Source: Zarea fungicola
Lineage: Eukaryota > Ascomycota > Sordariomycetes > Hypocreales > Cordycipitaceae
Reading direction: 5' to 3'
NCBI GenBank assembly: GCA_900169235.1
Contig: FWCC01000132.1
Location: forward strand, 62,001-126,000
Length of the DNA: 64,000 nucleotides
Part shown: piece by piece, positions 25,085-36,038 of the stretch
Layout of the letters: the number at the start of each line of letters is the position of its first letter
Numbering within the stretch: the stretch's first letter is position 1
Program-made: the position numbers and the translations under genes
The notes under the pieces: model-generated
The model's input: only the letters and a program-made list of their open reading frames with translations
The model's database searches: none
Told to the model about the DNA's origin: nothing

Positions 25085-26434
25085 CTAGAGATCTTTTTTG
25101 TAGAAGTGCTCGGGCTTGTGCGTAGTCTCGTAGTCAATGTGAACGTACGATCGCTCAATATCGGGAAGGCTCTCAAGCTTTATCTGGAGCTCTTCCGCGA
25201 TATCATGCGACTCTCTTAGAGTGCAACTAGGATCCATGACAATGTCTACCTCTGCAATGAGACGAGGTCCAGAGTGATAAACACGAACAGTATCAATTCC
25301 ATCGATGGCGTCCGAGTGCGTCAGGCAGACATAGGTGATGAGCTGTTGTATTTCAACTGGAGCAGTTACGCCAACCAGTAGCAGGAACTCGCCAAAGGCA
25401 GTGCGCATCCACACTCCGGAAATCAGGATAGAGAGCAAAATGGCACCAGCGGGATCCAGCCACCAAACGAGTTTCGAACCGCCAACACTGGTCAAGATGG
25501 CGACAGCGTTGACAGCTAGATCGTTGCGATGATCCTGCCAGAGAATGTTGACCTGGCTGTACTTGTCTTTAATACCCCAGCAGTAGAGGAAGAGCGCAAA
25601 CTTGGTCGCAAATGCCATACAGACAGATATAACCGAGGGAAGATGGAGCTCCTTCTCCCTATCCTTGGTAATCAGCTGTTGGACCGCGAATGCAATAATT
25701 ATGAAGGAAACAGATGTCATGAGAAGACAAAATAGAATGTTCCCGACAGTCTCGAGGCGGGCCTTTCCAGCAGGAAATCTCCTGGGGTCAACCCTCTTAA
25801 TGGCGCGGTTGGATAAGATGAGAGTAAGGTTGCTCAGAGGGTCAAACACCGCATCGGCCATGCTGGTAACCAGAGACAGAGAGCCGGAGGAGATGGCAGC
25901 ATACAGCTGCAGGATAGCCAGGACGACATTGGCTGCAAACGAGCCCCAGATCGCAATTTTGAATTTGAGCTGGTCTTCGCCCTGCTCTTGGCGGGCTTCA
26001 GCGCGGTGTTCCTCGACAGATTTGAGCATGCGTTCGATGGCTGCGTTTTGGTTCTGGTAGAAACCGCGCACCTTGCGTGCATTACGGGCAGGGTTTAGCT
26101 TGCCACCATCTCTTTTGCGCGAAGAATTGGCCCTGATCTGTTCAAGGTCCGAATCCGACTTGTAGGATGATGATAGGCCAAACGGATCGCTCTCGGACGC
26201 AAGGCGGGGAAGGCGGGATGTTCGACCAACAGTGACTTGGCTCTCGACATCGGTTGTGTGAGAGGGATGGCGCTCGACAGCGTCATCGGCGCTAGTTGAT
26301 GGGACAGTTTCAACTGCGGTACTTGATGCATGGCGAACCGCGGGCGATCTGGAACTGCTGCGGCTAGAAGTCAGATGCTGCAGGGCATAGACGGAAGGGT
26401 GGTGCGTGATGGTGTTGCTCGCGTTAGGTATCAT
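25085..26434 (-). CDS. cation diffusion facilitator (probable Mn-type CDF)
   Basis: A membrane metal/proton antiporter of the CDF family. The single-exon product is 449 residues from the first true ATG at 26434; the open frame extends further upstream only by non-ATG codons. The N-terminal 130 residues are Ser/Thr-rich and hydrophilic, followed by about six membrane segments from WGSFAANVVLAILQLYAA on, and a cytoplasmic C-terminal domain ending with SYVHIDYETTHKPEHF. The metal site in the second segment is DAVFD (DxxxD) and in the fifth is DHRND (DxxxD). The double-Asp pattern, rather than HxxxD, is characteristic of the manganese-transporting branch, so Mn transport is inferred. The compartment (Golgi, vacuole or other) cannot be read from sequence. 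It converges on the FMO gene, 234 bases away. Confidence 0.9.
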   Translation of the reverse strand: MIPNASNTITHHPSVYALQHLTSSRSSSRSPAVRHASSTAVETVPSTSADDAVERHPSHTTDVESQVTVGRTSRLPRLASESDPFGLSSSYKSDSDLEQIRANSSRKRDGGKLNPARNARKVRGFYQNQNAAIERMLKSVEEHRAEARQEQGEDQLKFKIAIWGSFAANVVLAILQLYAAISSGSLSLVTSMADAVFDPLSNLTLILSNRAIKRVDPRRFPAGKARLETVGNILFCLLMTSVSFIIIAFAVQQLITKDREKELHLPSVISVCMAFATKFALFLYCWGIKDKYSQVNILWQDHRNDLAVNAVAILTSVGGSKLVWWLDPAGAILLSILISGVWMRTAFGEFLLLVGVTAPVEIQQLITYVCLTHSDAIDGIDTVRVYHSGPRLIAEVDIVMDPSCTLRESHDIAEELQIKLESLPDIERSYVHIDYETTHKPEHFYKKDL

Positions 26435-27942
26435 TGTGACTAAGGATGCGCAAGGTATGAGAGCAGAAAATGGTTGGCGGCAAGGTGCCTGTTTTCTGGT
26501 GCAGGCTATTGTCTGTATGGGTAGATATATAAACCGGTAGTAGTACAATCAATCAACTCCACTAGAGTCTGGGGTACAGACAGTCGTGTGCACGGATAGC
26601 TAGAGATGCAAAAATAGCACTTGCGGCTGTCAGAATGAAGAGCAGGAGAAGCAGATGCCAGTGTTGGAAGATGTGGTAGCCCAGGTTCGAAGGAGGTGAT
26701 AAATTATATGACGGGAAGGCTGATGATCTGAGGTCGCTTGATAAGAAGGGCAAGGGAGCAGGAAACCGCCACATAACGCGGAGGTAGTGCCGCTAGTTAT
26801 TACTACCCACCTACCTGTGTTCACCTCCACAGTACATAAGATTTAGGGCCTACCATGAAGTCGGACTACCCAGTAACAGCCTGGTCACTCCGCTCACTCC
26901 GGCTGCACGACCCTCCCACCCAAGCTCCAAACCTTTCCGCCATTGCGATTTCATCTTTCCAGCAATAGGTTAGTAGTTGTTAGTTACAAGACCCCGAGCA
27001 AGCTATTGTAGCTATCTGTACGAAGTAATCGATGCGAATAGTCAAATCCCACTCGGAATGGCCCCATCAGGGTCGGTACGGGTCGCCGAGCGGCCTCCAG
27101 GTGCGGGGTCGTACATTTTTAAATGGCAAGCCTGATTGGGAAGAGAGGAAACCCCTGCTTGTTGTAGGACTCGCCACCACGTTATACTCATTTGCTAGAT
27201 GTGACACTTCTCGCTTGACTCTCAGGAGCATGCTGGTGCAGCCTGCATACATGAGCCCCTCAACCGGCTATGTAAGTAATCCCCTATGCCTAGATAGATA
27301 CCTTGGATCTTTATCCATTAATGCATACTTCTTCCCACCTGTTCTTCCTGTGCTCTACTTTGGGACTTTCCGTAGTGGGCTGTGATGAGCACTGCTTGGT
27401 CGCTTCTGCGTCACGCATGGCATGTGCTTTCAACGTAGTTCGGCTGTGGATGGGAGAGATCTAGCAGCTACCTAGTTGTTAGGTACTGAGCCAAGGAACA
27501 TCAAAGACACAGGTAGGTAATGAATGGGTGGGCCGTTTCCGGTATAGTAGCTAATTACAGGTATGCCGACTGCCGCAACTATGAGGTTTGCCTGTTGTTG
27601 CATTACAACTTCACATAAATACATGCTTGCTATATTTCTTCCCGTGTAGAGAATGATATCTTCCCGTCATATTCTTGTACAGCTTGACTTCACTGAAACT
27701 AAATTCAAACTGAGAACTTGCATCCACAAGCGTACCATTAAAATAAATCCGCATCATCCACGGTTTTATGGCGTTCTAGACCATTGAATGCTGCTTGTCA
27801 CATATGTTAAACTGTCAATGTTTAGGCCTCCAATATTATTCGTCATAGGGCGCAGTATCTCAAGATCCAAACCACATACTCGAAATATCAGCGGGTTTGC
27901 CAGTGCTGTCTGTCTGGCCCTGGATATCTCCCCTCATCAGCT
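26435..27942. other. intergenic region upstream of the CDF gene
   Basis: About 1.5 kb lies between the CDF start and the stop of the lipase-like gene. It contains the CDF promoter, a few TACCTAG-like words near 27.47-27.52 kb and only short, unrecognisable open frames (the longest about 117 codons at 27032-27385). No RNA gene is seen. Confidence 0.55.
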
Positions 27943-28917
27943 CTACAGCTTCGACTCCGTCGGCACAATCTCCTGGTTCTCGCAGCGTGCATTAACCCAC
28001 TTTACTACATCCTGTGCAAATTCGTCCTTGCAAAGGTCAGCGTGGATTTGGTGATAGGCACCGTCATATGACTTTAAAGTCTTGTCCTTTGACGATTGGT
28101 CCTTGAAAAACTTGACCGATGCATCAAAGCTGCAAGTTTTGTCGGCTGTGCCGTGGGCGAGGAAAAAGCTCAGATCATCTCCCAGCTTGATTGTGCCTGA
28201 ATTCAGTGCACCTGTCCGGTCCAGCAACGACGAAAGGCCCTCCAGAGTGCCGGTATTATGGCACAAAGGGTCGTTACGGACCTCCTCCACAACGGCCGCG
28301 TCACGGCTGAAGTGTTCCGCTGGTACTTCGTGCTTGAGCTGCTGCTTAGGCAGCAGCCGTCCAACGAGGCGGCCCATGAAGATCTTGACGCTGCTCGGCT
28401 CTTCATCCGGGGAGAATCCGATAAAAGGCGCGTCGAGCAGCCAGCCACGAATTTGTTTCACAAGCTTGTCGTACTTAGGATCGGCGGCTAGAGTAAGCAC
28501 CTCACCTCCACCCATCGAGTGACCCATGACAAATACAGGCACATCAGAGGGAAGCTTATCTTCGATGAAAGCCGCGACATCCGAGATGACGACAGAAGTT
28601 GGACCAGTTAGGCCACGCTCCGCCTTGCTCGTCACCGACTTACCCCAGCCGCGCTGGTCAAAACCAAACACCTGGATGCCAGCCTCAGAAAGCAGCGGGA
28701 AAAAGGCATTATAGCGATTGATGTGCTCGCTAAAACCGTGAACAAAGATGAGCTTGGCTTTGATCGGCACGGCAGGCTGTGAATGTACAAGTAACACCGT
28801 TCCGCGTTAGTCAACGCGACAAGACGCGCTTGAAGATAAGGGGCGGCTTACCGTCCATGTCTTTGTGTATAGGCTGACATTTCCGTGCTTAAACCATCCT
28901 TCCTGAGTTCTAGTCAT
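27943..28917 (-). CDS. monoacylglycerol-lipase-like serine hydrolase
   Basis: An alpha/beta hydrolase of the monoglyceride lipase family (the family of yeast YJU3), which releases fatty acid and glycerol from monoacylglycerols. Two exons, 28917-28852 and 28776-27943, join in frame to 299 residues. The N-terminus MTRTQEGWFKHGNVSLYTK is encoded by the first exon; the open frame seen further into the intron is not the real start. The oxyanion-side HGF motif (FVHGFSEHINRY) and FDQRGWGKS are present, as is the nucleophile elbow GHSMGG with Ser at about residue 109. The acid is in AHGTADKTC and the catalytic His in the AYHQIHADL segment. Length and motifs look complete. A lipid-droplet or cytosolic location is known for relatives, not shown here. 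Confidence 0.92.
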
Positions 28918-29646
28918 CTTGCTTGGTTTCCGTGCTGTTCGTGGCGAAGCAACTAATATGAATCGGAAAGGGCTCGGACGCCTTGCGTACCTAGGTACAC
29001 AAACCGGACTTTTGCTATTTGGGTGGCGCTAATTGGTAAACATCTGCAGGCGGAAAAACACTTCAAGCGAAGGCTGAATTGTAGCTTAATAGTGACTCTA
29101 TTGTGCAGAGACTGAAACTAGAGGTTGGGGCTGATTTTTATCGCAAAAACTTCAGCACTCCTAATAAGTGAACGCCGCTGCACGTTCCCAGGTCACAGAG
29201 GCGCCTTCACCGGTTAGCATGTGACAGGAGAGTAGGAACACCAGCGCTGTTCCTTATGTGGTATCTTATGCCGATGCGGCAGCCTTGTTCTGGGTACATT
29301 AGGCAAAAGGAGATGTATTTTAACCATACTCTTTAATAGCTTCAGTTTCCTTATGCAAATATTCAAATGTTCAAGCAGATTCTACAGCTCTATTTTACCT
29401 TTTGGTTTTTGTTCGAGTGGAGTTTTCTATGCTGACCAAGTGGCCTTGTTATCGCCCGTATGTCAATCAACGCAAAAAAAGGAAAGGAAAAAAAAAAGAA
29501 AGAAAAAGAAATAGGAAAACGAAGAGAAAAGAAAGCATTTTCAAAAGCCCAGATTATGTTACAAGAAATATCAGATGCGAGTGTTATTCCCACAACAACA
29601 CAAACATCACTACAACAGTCGTTCCAACCTTGTTTGACAACATCTA
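28918..29646. other. spacer with homopurine tract
   Basis: About 0.73 kb between two minus-strand genes. It includes the start of a purine-only tract (about 29475-29540) made of A runs and GAAA units on the plus strand, and an isolated TACCTAGGTAC word near 28.99 kb. No gene is seen. Confidence 0.55.
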
Positions 29647-32043
29647 CTATCGCTGCTTCGGCTCAGGCCCCTCGTGCAGACGCTCCGTTTCAATTTTCTC
29701 CTCGTCCTCAATGAGCTCATCTTCATCTTTTTGCAATTCTTGTTCCATGTATTCTTCCTCAGTAATGTGAGCCGCAGTGCCAGCAGACCTTTTTTCAGTG
29801 ACCTCGCCGCCGTTCAGCTGCCACTCCATCAGCTTGCTGAATGCACTCTCTTTGTTAGCGGCAAGCTGTGTGTAGCTACCAATCTCAGCAACCTTGCCAT
29901 CGTTATTGAGGACAATGATCTTGTCCGAGCGCTTGATGGTTGACAACCGATGGGCTATGGAGATCGTGGTGTTATGTCCGCGAAGCAAGCCGGCCAGCGC
30001 TTCGTTGACCAGGGTTTCAGATTCTGCATCCAGGGCCGATGTGGCTTCGTCGAGAATCAAAATATCGGGGTCTTTGAGTAGTGCTCTAGCAATGGCAATA
30101 CGCTGCTTCTGGCCACCAGAAAGTTGGGATCCCCTCGCGCCAACTTGCGTTTCGAGTCCGTCCGGAAGGTCGCTGATGAAGTTACAGTTGGCCCGCCTGG
30201 CTGCAGCAATAATCTCGGACCGGGACGCGTTTGGTTTTCCGTAGGCGATATTCTCCGCAATCGTTCCCGAAAAGAGAACTGGCTCTTGCGAGACCATGCC
30301 GATGCGACGTCTTAGCGACTTGACATTCATACCAGAGATGTCAACACCATTGATTGTGATACTTCCAGAGGTAGGATTATAAAATCGCAAGAGTAGCGAA
30401 GCTACTGTAGACTTTCCGCCGCCAGATGGACCGACAACGCACACGTTACTTCCAGATGGGATTTCGAAATCCAGGCCGTTGAAGATCGTGACAGCGGGTC
30501 GGGTCGGGTACGCAAATGTGACATTGCTAAACTTTATCGGGCCTTGCGCCGATTTGACCGGCTTCCCAACTGTTTGATGAATTCCGGGGCGACGGTCTTG
30601 TAGTTCGAAGAGGCGGCTCGCAGCCCCGACACCCTTCATCAGTTCTGAATAAAAGCCAGACAAACCGAATAAGCTTGATCCAGCAAATGCTGTGTACATC
30701 ATGAATGAAGTAAGGTCTCCAAGGGACATGCTTCCGTTTCGAACAAAGCTTCCACCAACAACGAGCATAGATAGAATAGTCATGTTGCCAGCCCAGCCAG
30801 TCGAAGCAAAGAACGTGGCAGCAATCAGCGACTCTCGCTTGCCCAGGGCAAAAATTCTCCTTATTTGCCTGTTGTAGCGCCCTACTTCTTGTACTTCTCC
30901 AACGAAAGCCTGACTTGTTTTTATATTCCCGAGTCGCTCCTCGGCAATCTTGGTCAGTGTACCGAGATTCTTCTGAATCGATCGGCTAATGTTTCGGATC
31001 GCTCGTCCATAGAAAAATGCACCAATGGCAATCGGAGGGAACATCAATAGTAGGAGTCCAGTAAGATGTGGACTTGTCCAGGTCATAATGGCAAATCCTG
31101 CCCCACCGCTAAATAGAGCTCGGAGGCCGTCACTCAAATTCTGCGTGACAGACTTGCCTACAATGACAGTGTCAGAGCTAAGTCTGGAAATCAAGTCTCC
31201 TACTCGATTTGCGTCAAAAAATTCTGCATCTTGTACATATGTGCGGCGATACAGTTGGGAACGGAGTCTAGCAACCACTCTTTCGCCGACGATACGTAGC
31301 AGAATAACTCGGCCAAAATTTGCCATGGCACCTAGGGTCAGGACGCCAGCAAGACCAACAAAGAATTGATTGAGTGTGAGTCCAAATAAGCGAACATCAT
31401 CTGCTTCGCCTTTTGTTGCGAGATCCAAAATTCTTCCAACCGAAAATGGGATCAACATAGTAACACTTGACGAGATTACCAGGAAAATGAAGGCCAGGCC
31501 GAGCCACCGAGTTTCTGGTCGTGCAACCTTTATCAGTCGCCATATCTCATTCAAGCCTGCTCTTCCTGGTTGCTTTCTATCCTTTGAAAGTTTTGCGGCA
31601 AGGTTGACCTGGGCAGCCTGGGCAGCGCGATCACTCTTTTTAAACTCGAAGTCCGCTTCGTCATCGGGTTCTCGTTTTTCAGAAACCTGCTTTTTCTGTT
31701 GATTGTTTTGTTGCTGCTGTCGACATAGTTTCGATATGGTCGAAAAATGACGCTCCGTCCGGGAAGTGCAATAGTCCTGAGCACAGCTCCTGGGACGCGA
31801 CGCGAGACACTGCCAAAGTGACGGTTGCGCCGGAAAGGAATTACCCAAGAAGCCGCAGGTTCTAGCGCCGGGTCGCGGTCCGGCACCAGCATAAAATGTA
31901 TCTGTATGTTTTGCTCTCTTTATTGGCTTCAGAAATGAGTTGACTTTAAGACTGCGAGCTGCAAGAGACTGTGTCGGTGCATGGGACTCCGAAAAGGCAG
32001 ACAGTCGAGGGGCCAGTGCCCGTCGCAGCGCCGCAGAAAACAT
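29647..32043 (-). CDS. mitochondrial half-type ABC transporter (Mdl1/ABCB10 type)
   Basis: An inner-mitochondrial-membrane ABC exporter half-molecule working as a homodimer; the yeast relatives Mdl1/Mdl2 are implicated in peptide export from the matrix. It is an uninterrupted frame of 798 residues. Residues 1-110 are basic and Arg/Ser-rich, fitting a mitochondrial presequence. The membrane domain spans about 165-480 (start WRLIKVARPETRWLGLAF). The nucleotide-binding domain has Walker A GPSGGGKST at 538-546, the Q-loop at VSQEPVLF, the signature LSGGQ at 641-645, Walker B ILILDE at 661-666 and the H-loop in SIAHRLSTI near 697. All catalytic residues are intact. The C-terminus is a highly acidic Glu/Lys tail. 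It is on the same strand as RTT103 upstream. Confidence 0.94.
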   Translation of the reverse strand: MFSAALRRALAPRLSAFSESHAPTQSLAARSLKVNSFLKPIKRAKHTDTFYAGAGPRPGARTCGFLGNSFPAQPSLWQCLASRPRSCAQDYCTSRTERHFSTISKLCRQQQQNNQQKKQVSEKREPDDEADFEFKKSDRAAQAAQVNLAAKLSKDRKQPGRAGLNEIWRLIKVARPETRWLGLAFIFLVISSSVTMLIPFSVGRILDLATKGEADDVRLFGLTLNQFFVGLAGVLTLGAMANFGRVILLRIVGERVVARLRSQLYRRTYVQDAEFFDANRVGDLISRLSSDTVIVGKSVTQNLSDGLRALFSGGAGFAIMTWTSPHLTGLLLLMFPPIAIGAFFYGRAIRNISRSIQKNLGTLTKIAEERLGNIKTSQAFVGEVQEVGRYNRQIRRIFALGKRESLIAATFFASTGWAGNMTILSMLVVGGSFVRNGSMSLGDLTSFMMYTAFAGSSLFGLSGFYSELMKGVGAASRLFELQDRRPGIHQTVGKPVKSAQGPIKFSNVTFAYPTRPAVTIFNGLDFEIPSGSNVCVVGPSGGGKSTVASLLLRFYNPTSGSITINGVDISGMNVKSLRRRIGMVSQEPVLFSGTIAENIAYGKPNASRSEIIAAARRANCNFISDLPDGLETQVGARGSQLSGGQKQRIAIARALLKDPDILILDEATSALDAESETLVNEALAGLLRGHNTTISIAHRLSTIKRSDKIIVLNNDGKVAEIGSYTQLAANKESAFSKLMEWQLNGGEVTEKRSAGTAAHITEEEYMEQELQKDEDELIEDEEKIETERLHEGPEPKQR

Positions 32044-32245
32044 CCTAACCAGAATAGTTTATTCTGACGCACGCCGTCTCATTGTTGGGCGGTTCAAGAG
32101 GCTTCAAACTTGTTGTGTCGCTTTACTTGGCGCGACAAGCTGCTCGGCTTTAAATTTCCGAGGTAAATTTCCGAGGTTGATGCAAGCGGTGCTGGCTGGA
32201 GGCTTGGAAGCGGTATTTCCTGCTGACGCAGTCAACTACGACTAC

Positions 32246-32707
32246 CTACCTACTAGGTATTGGTGTGGAGCTACCTCCTAAGCTCCCAACTTTACCAATT
32301 CGTCCTCGCTCGAAGAAAGCCAGGTTGTCCCGCACTGCCAAAATAGCAATTAAACGGCTGACGTCCTGTGCAGACACCTCCGGCCGGAAGACCAATAGCA
32401 GCCCTATATTAATTCTTTTCCTGTAGGAGAAAGACAAAAAAAAAAGGGTCAAATATGGCTTCTGCTGGCCGATGTCTACGGGCAGGTATACTGTGGGTAA
32501 CATAACTTCGACTCCGTTTTGGTGAGCGTTTGTATGAACAACCGTACAGGATTTTGTCAAGACACTGTAAGAGCCTCTTGCGTCTATAAGGAAGGTTTCA
32601 TGCCTGGGTAGATATCCAAGATCTTCGATTGTGAGTGGACCAGGCACACCGGCCATTCCGTTCTGCTTCTGTGTTGGCTTTGTATATAATGGGTACTCTT
32701 CCCACTT
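32246..32707 (-). CDS. unrecognised protein, 3' exon only
   Basis: A continuous frame of about 150 codons on the minus strand begins behind a plausible acceptor (TGCTAAGC branch-like word, then ACGCAG at 32708) with KWEEYPLYTKPTQ. It continues through GPLTIEDLGYLPRHETF, VEVMLPTVYLPVDIG and INIGLLLVFRPEV, to FFERGRIGKVG. The residue pattern looks like protein rather than chance, but I do not recognise the family. An upstream frame beginning MDKLPESALCTLF (about 32850) is in another register and could be its first exon, joined by an intron or a frameshift I could not settle. A T-rich stretch inside (32430-32450) could also be an intron end. It sits between the RTT103 stop and the ABC transporter start, all on the same strand. 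Confidence 0.4.
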   Translation of the reverse strand, partial: KWEEYPLYTKPTQKQNGMAGVPGPLTIEDLGYLPRHETFLIDARGSYSVLTKSCTVVHTNAHQNGVEVMLPTVYLPVDIGQQKPYLTLFFLSFSYRKRINIGLLLVFRPEVSAQDVSRLIAILAVRDNLAFFERGRIGKVGSLGGSSTPIPSR

Positions 32708-32887
32708 CTGCGTCCAATGACATAGCTTAGCAGTGGATGGTCTAGCATGCGAAATATCGATTCGAATTCAGAATTTAAATCTAGTCCTGAAATAAACGAA
32801 TCCACTAAACAAAAAAGAGTGCACAATGCGCTCTCCGGAAGCTTATCCATATAATACAAAGCCAGATACGCAATAATATTATACCTC

Positions 32888-34230
32888 TTAATCCTTCAAC
32901 ATCTCGGCAACATCGGCATCAATACCGTCATCGTCAGCCAGATCTGGAAACTCGCCACTATCATCTACTCGCCGTCTTTTTTTGGAGCCAGTTATAGCTG
33001 CTGACAATGGATGGGACTCTGTGGTCATTTGCGCTCCCTCGTGTTCTTTCTGCAGCCGCTCTTGAGTTCCTGTATCACCACTCTGGCTGAAAATTTCCGT
33101 TTCCAGTGGTGGAGGTGTGAACTCTTCCATCACTGGTGGTGTGAGGGCCTCCATTTCTGGACGGTCTGGCTCCTGTTCCATATTCCCTTCGTCACCGTTA
33201 GATGGTGAACCGTTGCTGTCAGCGGATCCTAGTGCTCGCATAATAGCCAGTTCCACCTGTTGCTTTTTTGCTTCAATCTCTTCCTTTCTTGCAGATAGCT
33301 GTGACAGGGCAATGTTGTCTGTCTTTAGCGCAACCCTTTGCTCTCGGAGCATCTTCTCCAGACCAGCAACGAGAATCTCACGGGTCGTTATACTTTCACC
33401 AATAGCAGTTTCCGCAGTTGTCAACGTCTTTAGAAGACCGTTGAGGCGAGCGGCGTAAACCGGCGCCGATGGAACCGCATTTGAGGAATCGGTTTGCCTT
33501 TCATACTCTTGGTTCGCTGATTCAACGTTGGATTTAAGAGGCGGACAGAGTTTTTGAACTTTTTGAAGTCCCGAAATGAGTGGTGCAAACTCGAGTGGTA
33601 CTGCTGCGTTCGAAGTAAAGGGTGAGTTTCCGAAACCCGGTCGAGTTGTACCCTTGGCCTTGTCTAGCTCTATTGTGGGTTAGTGCAGGTATTTCTTGAC
33701 GGTGCTATTACTGGATTTATTACCGTCTAGACGCGATTCAATCGCATTTTGAATGGGGGGTTCAAATATTGTTCTGTCTTTCCAGACTTCCACCACGCGC
33801 CTCAGCTTTCCGTGTATCTCGGTTGGTGCGCCTTTATATGCAAGCGACGTGGCTTCTGCAATTATGGGAGAGAATGCGATAATGAAGTCCTCTTTTCGTC
33901 GGATTCGGGATTGTTGTGCCACCTCTGTTACAGTGTCCAGTTAGCCCAGTCACTTTTTCGTGCTCTGTTGCAATTGTTTTACCATTTGCCAAATAAATCA
34001 GACTCAGTCTTCTTGTGGCTGATGAATCTTTCAACCGTTGCATCCAAAGCGCAACTGTTCTATCGGCATGGCGCCTGCGGTCAGAGGTGTTAGCAGCAAC
34101 TAGGTAGCTGATCAATTTGGCTGCCCACATACTTGTGAAACATGATCCATTGGGCAGCAGTCGCAATGCTATCGTGGCTCTCGTTAAGCGCAGAGAGACG
34201 CGCCAGCACGGCATCGTCATTGTATGCCAT
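32888..34230 (-). CDS. rtt103: RTT103-like CID-domain transcription termination factor
   Basis: Binds the phosphorylated C-terminal domain of RNA polymerase II and helps 3'-end termination. Four minus-strand exons, 34230-34133, 34074-33983, 33924-33724 and 33669-32888, join in frame to 390 residues. The CID domain fills about residues 1-130, with recognisable blocks AYNDDAVLARLSALNESHDS, TAAQWIMFHKRHADRT, LSLIYLANEVAQQS, KEDFIIAFSPIIAEA and KLRRVVEVWKDR. A coiled-coil stretch rich in Glu/Lys/Gln follows in the region ITTREILVAGLEKMLREQR. The C-terminus has a basic KKRRR patch and an acidic end (DLADDDGIDADVAEML). All three introns are 54-58 nt. It is divergent from the clathrin light chain gene. 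Confidence 0.92.
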
Positions 34231-35212
34231 CCTCTCGAACAAGTGTACTTTACAGTACGAGTAGGAATACTTGTTTGTCGTATGGTCGCGCGAGCAGAGG
34301 TTGGTCCACCGAAGAGGACGATCTGCTTTGACCCTTTGACGATGTGTGAATTGATCGATATCGGGATGCGACTACTGCTAGCGAGAGTACACTGGGTTTG
34401 AATCGTTTTGCGACTAATTTATCATGAAATTTCACTGTGATTTGCGCCTACGCTGAGGTGCCGTCAGTTCGCAGTTATGCAGTCAGTGGATAGTATCTAG
34501 GTAATAGTTCGACTACCTGGTATGGCATACCCGCAGAGAGCGCGGATGTACCTATGCAATTAAGCGGTCCACCACTCGAGGTAGATAACATGCTCCACCC
34601 TTCCGCATCGGGTCGTTTGTATCTTGGTACCTTCACGTACACATTAATAGTGTGTATGGTTTTGCCCTGTAATTAATAAACAGTGGTGCTCTGCTGCTGT
34701 GCGCAGAAATCTATGGCTCCCTCGGATCTTTACAATTTACCCCTTTGTCTATTACTGACCCTGCTGTTCGAGCCCTGCGTTTATTCATGCCTGGCCGACT
34801 ATTGATATTGACATTGTTAATAGAGGGCGGGTTCGACTTGGTAGACTTGTTAGAGAGCAACATATGCACAACGTGCAGTGCTCTCGACAATAACAAACCT
34901 AAATATATACACGGGCATATCAGATCTCACGGGAAGACACAAATAGAAACATAGATGCATGATTTACCAACCAAATAAAAGGAAAGGGATGATGATGTAT
35001 TGCTACCCTAGATCCCCGTGTTAATCCACAACACAGGCACGTGATACGTGAGTAGCCTGTGACGGAAATTGGTACCTGCTCCGGTGGCACTGGTTGGCAC
35101 CTATTGGTGGTCGCAACTGGGGAGGGTGAGTGGTAGCATCCGGAGCTTCTGATTGCATGCCACTCCTTTTCATCCCGAACAAATATCAACTCCCGCAGCC
35201 GCCACAACAAAG
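34231..35212. promoter_or_regulatory. divergent spacer, RTT103 and clathrin light chain
   Basis: About 0.98 kb between two divergent starts, containing both promoters. It has a few TACCTAG/GGTACC words near 34.5-34.6 kb. Open frames are short and unrecognised. No specific site is claimed. Confidence 0.5.
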
Positions 35213-36038
35213 ATGGCAGACCGATTCCCATCACTGGACGACTTCGACTCCGGAGGTGAATACACAAATTTGACAAATCCGGGTATTTTGACACTAACAA
35301 TATCGACTCAGCTCAAACAGTTGTCAAGGACGCCACCGACGCCAACGAGCAGGACTTCCTCGCGCGGGAGAAGGCTCTTCTCGGCGACGATGCGGAGCAA
35401 TTTACGACCAGCGACGATGCAGCTGCATTAGCTGAATCCACGGGAGATCTTCTCAGCGAAGAAAATGCGCCATCTACTTTCGAATCACAATTCCCAGACC
35501 TCGCTGAGGCCTCCTCTGTACGAGTAACACACTGAGAACAAACAAGCGTCGATTTACAAAGCTAATATATATGTAAAAGGGAATGGCTAGTGCGCCTGGT
35601 CCATCAACAATCACGGGGCCGTCTGTTAGCTACAACTCGGGATACCAAGCCACTGCTAGCGATGAGCAGGAGCCTGACGTTATTAAGCAGTGGAGAGAAA
35701 GGCGAGATGCACAGAACACAAAGAGAGCAGAGCAATTGGCAGCGCAGAAAGAAGACACCATAAAAGAGGCACAGCAAAACATTGACGACTTCTACGAGAA
35801 CTATAACACGAAGAAGGAAAAGGGCATCACCCAGACTCGCAAGGATGCTGAACAGTTCCTCGCAAATCGAGAAGACGCTGTAACCGGTGGTACAAGCTGG
35901 GACAAAATTGCTAAAATTGTTGATGTTAGTGGTAAGGGAAGCAAAGGAGGTGCTTCTGGAAGCGGAAAGGAACGCTTCCGCGAAATGTTGGTGAGCCTTC
36001 GCAAAGATGATAAAGCACCTGGCGCCACAGGGTATTGA
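35213..36038 (+). CDS. clc1: clathrin light chain
   Basis: The regulatory light chain of the clathrin coat, acting at the plasma membrane and trans-Golgi. Three exons, 35213-35255, 35312-35517 and 35580-36038, join to 235 residues, the normal length. The N-terminus MADRFPSLDDFDSG continues to QTVVKDATDANEQDFLAREKALLGDD. The central heavy-chain-binding helix is KQWRERRDAQNTKR and beyond, rich in Glu, Lys and Gln, and carries WDKIAKIVDVS near the end. The final block reads RFREMLVSLRKD. Acidic N-terminus, charged coiled coil and Gly/Ser-rich tail are all as expected. It is convergent with the small oxidase-subunit gene downstream (279 bases between stops). Confidence 0.93.

Noticed and set aside
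25602..26060. 152-codon frame opposite the CDF gene
   Set aside because: Shadow of the long coding frame; composition is an artefact of antisense translation.
27032..27385. 117-codon frame in the intergenic region
   Set aside because: No homology signal and no promoter or splice support.
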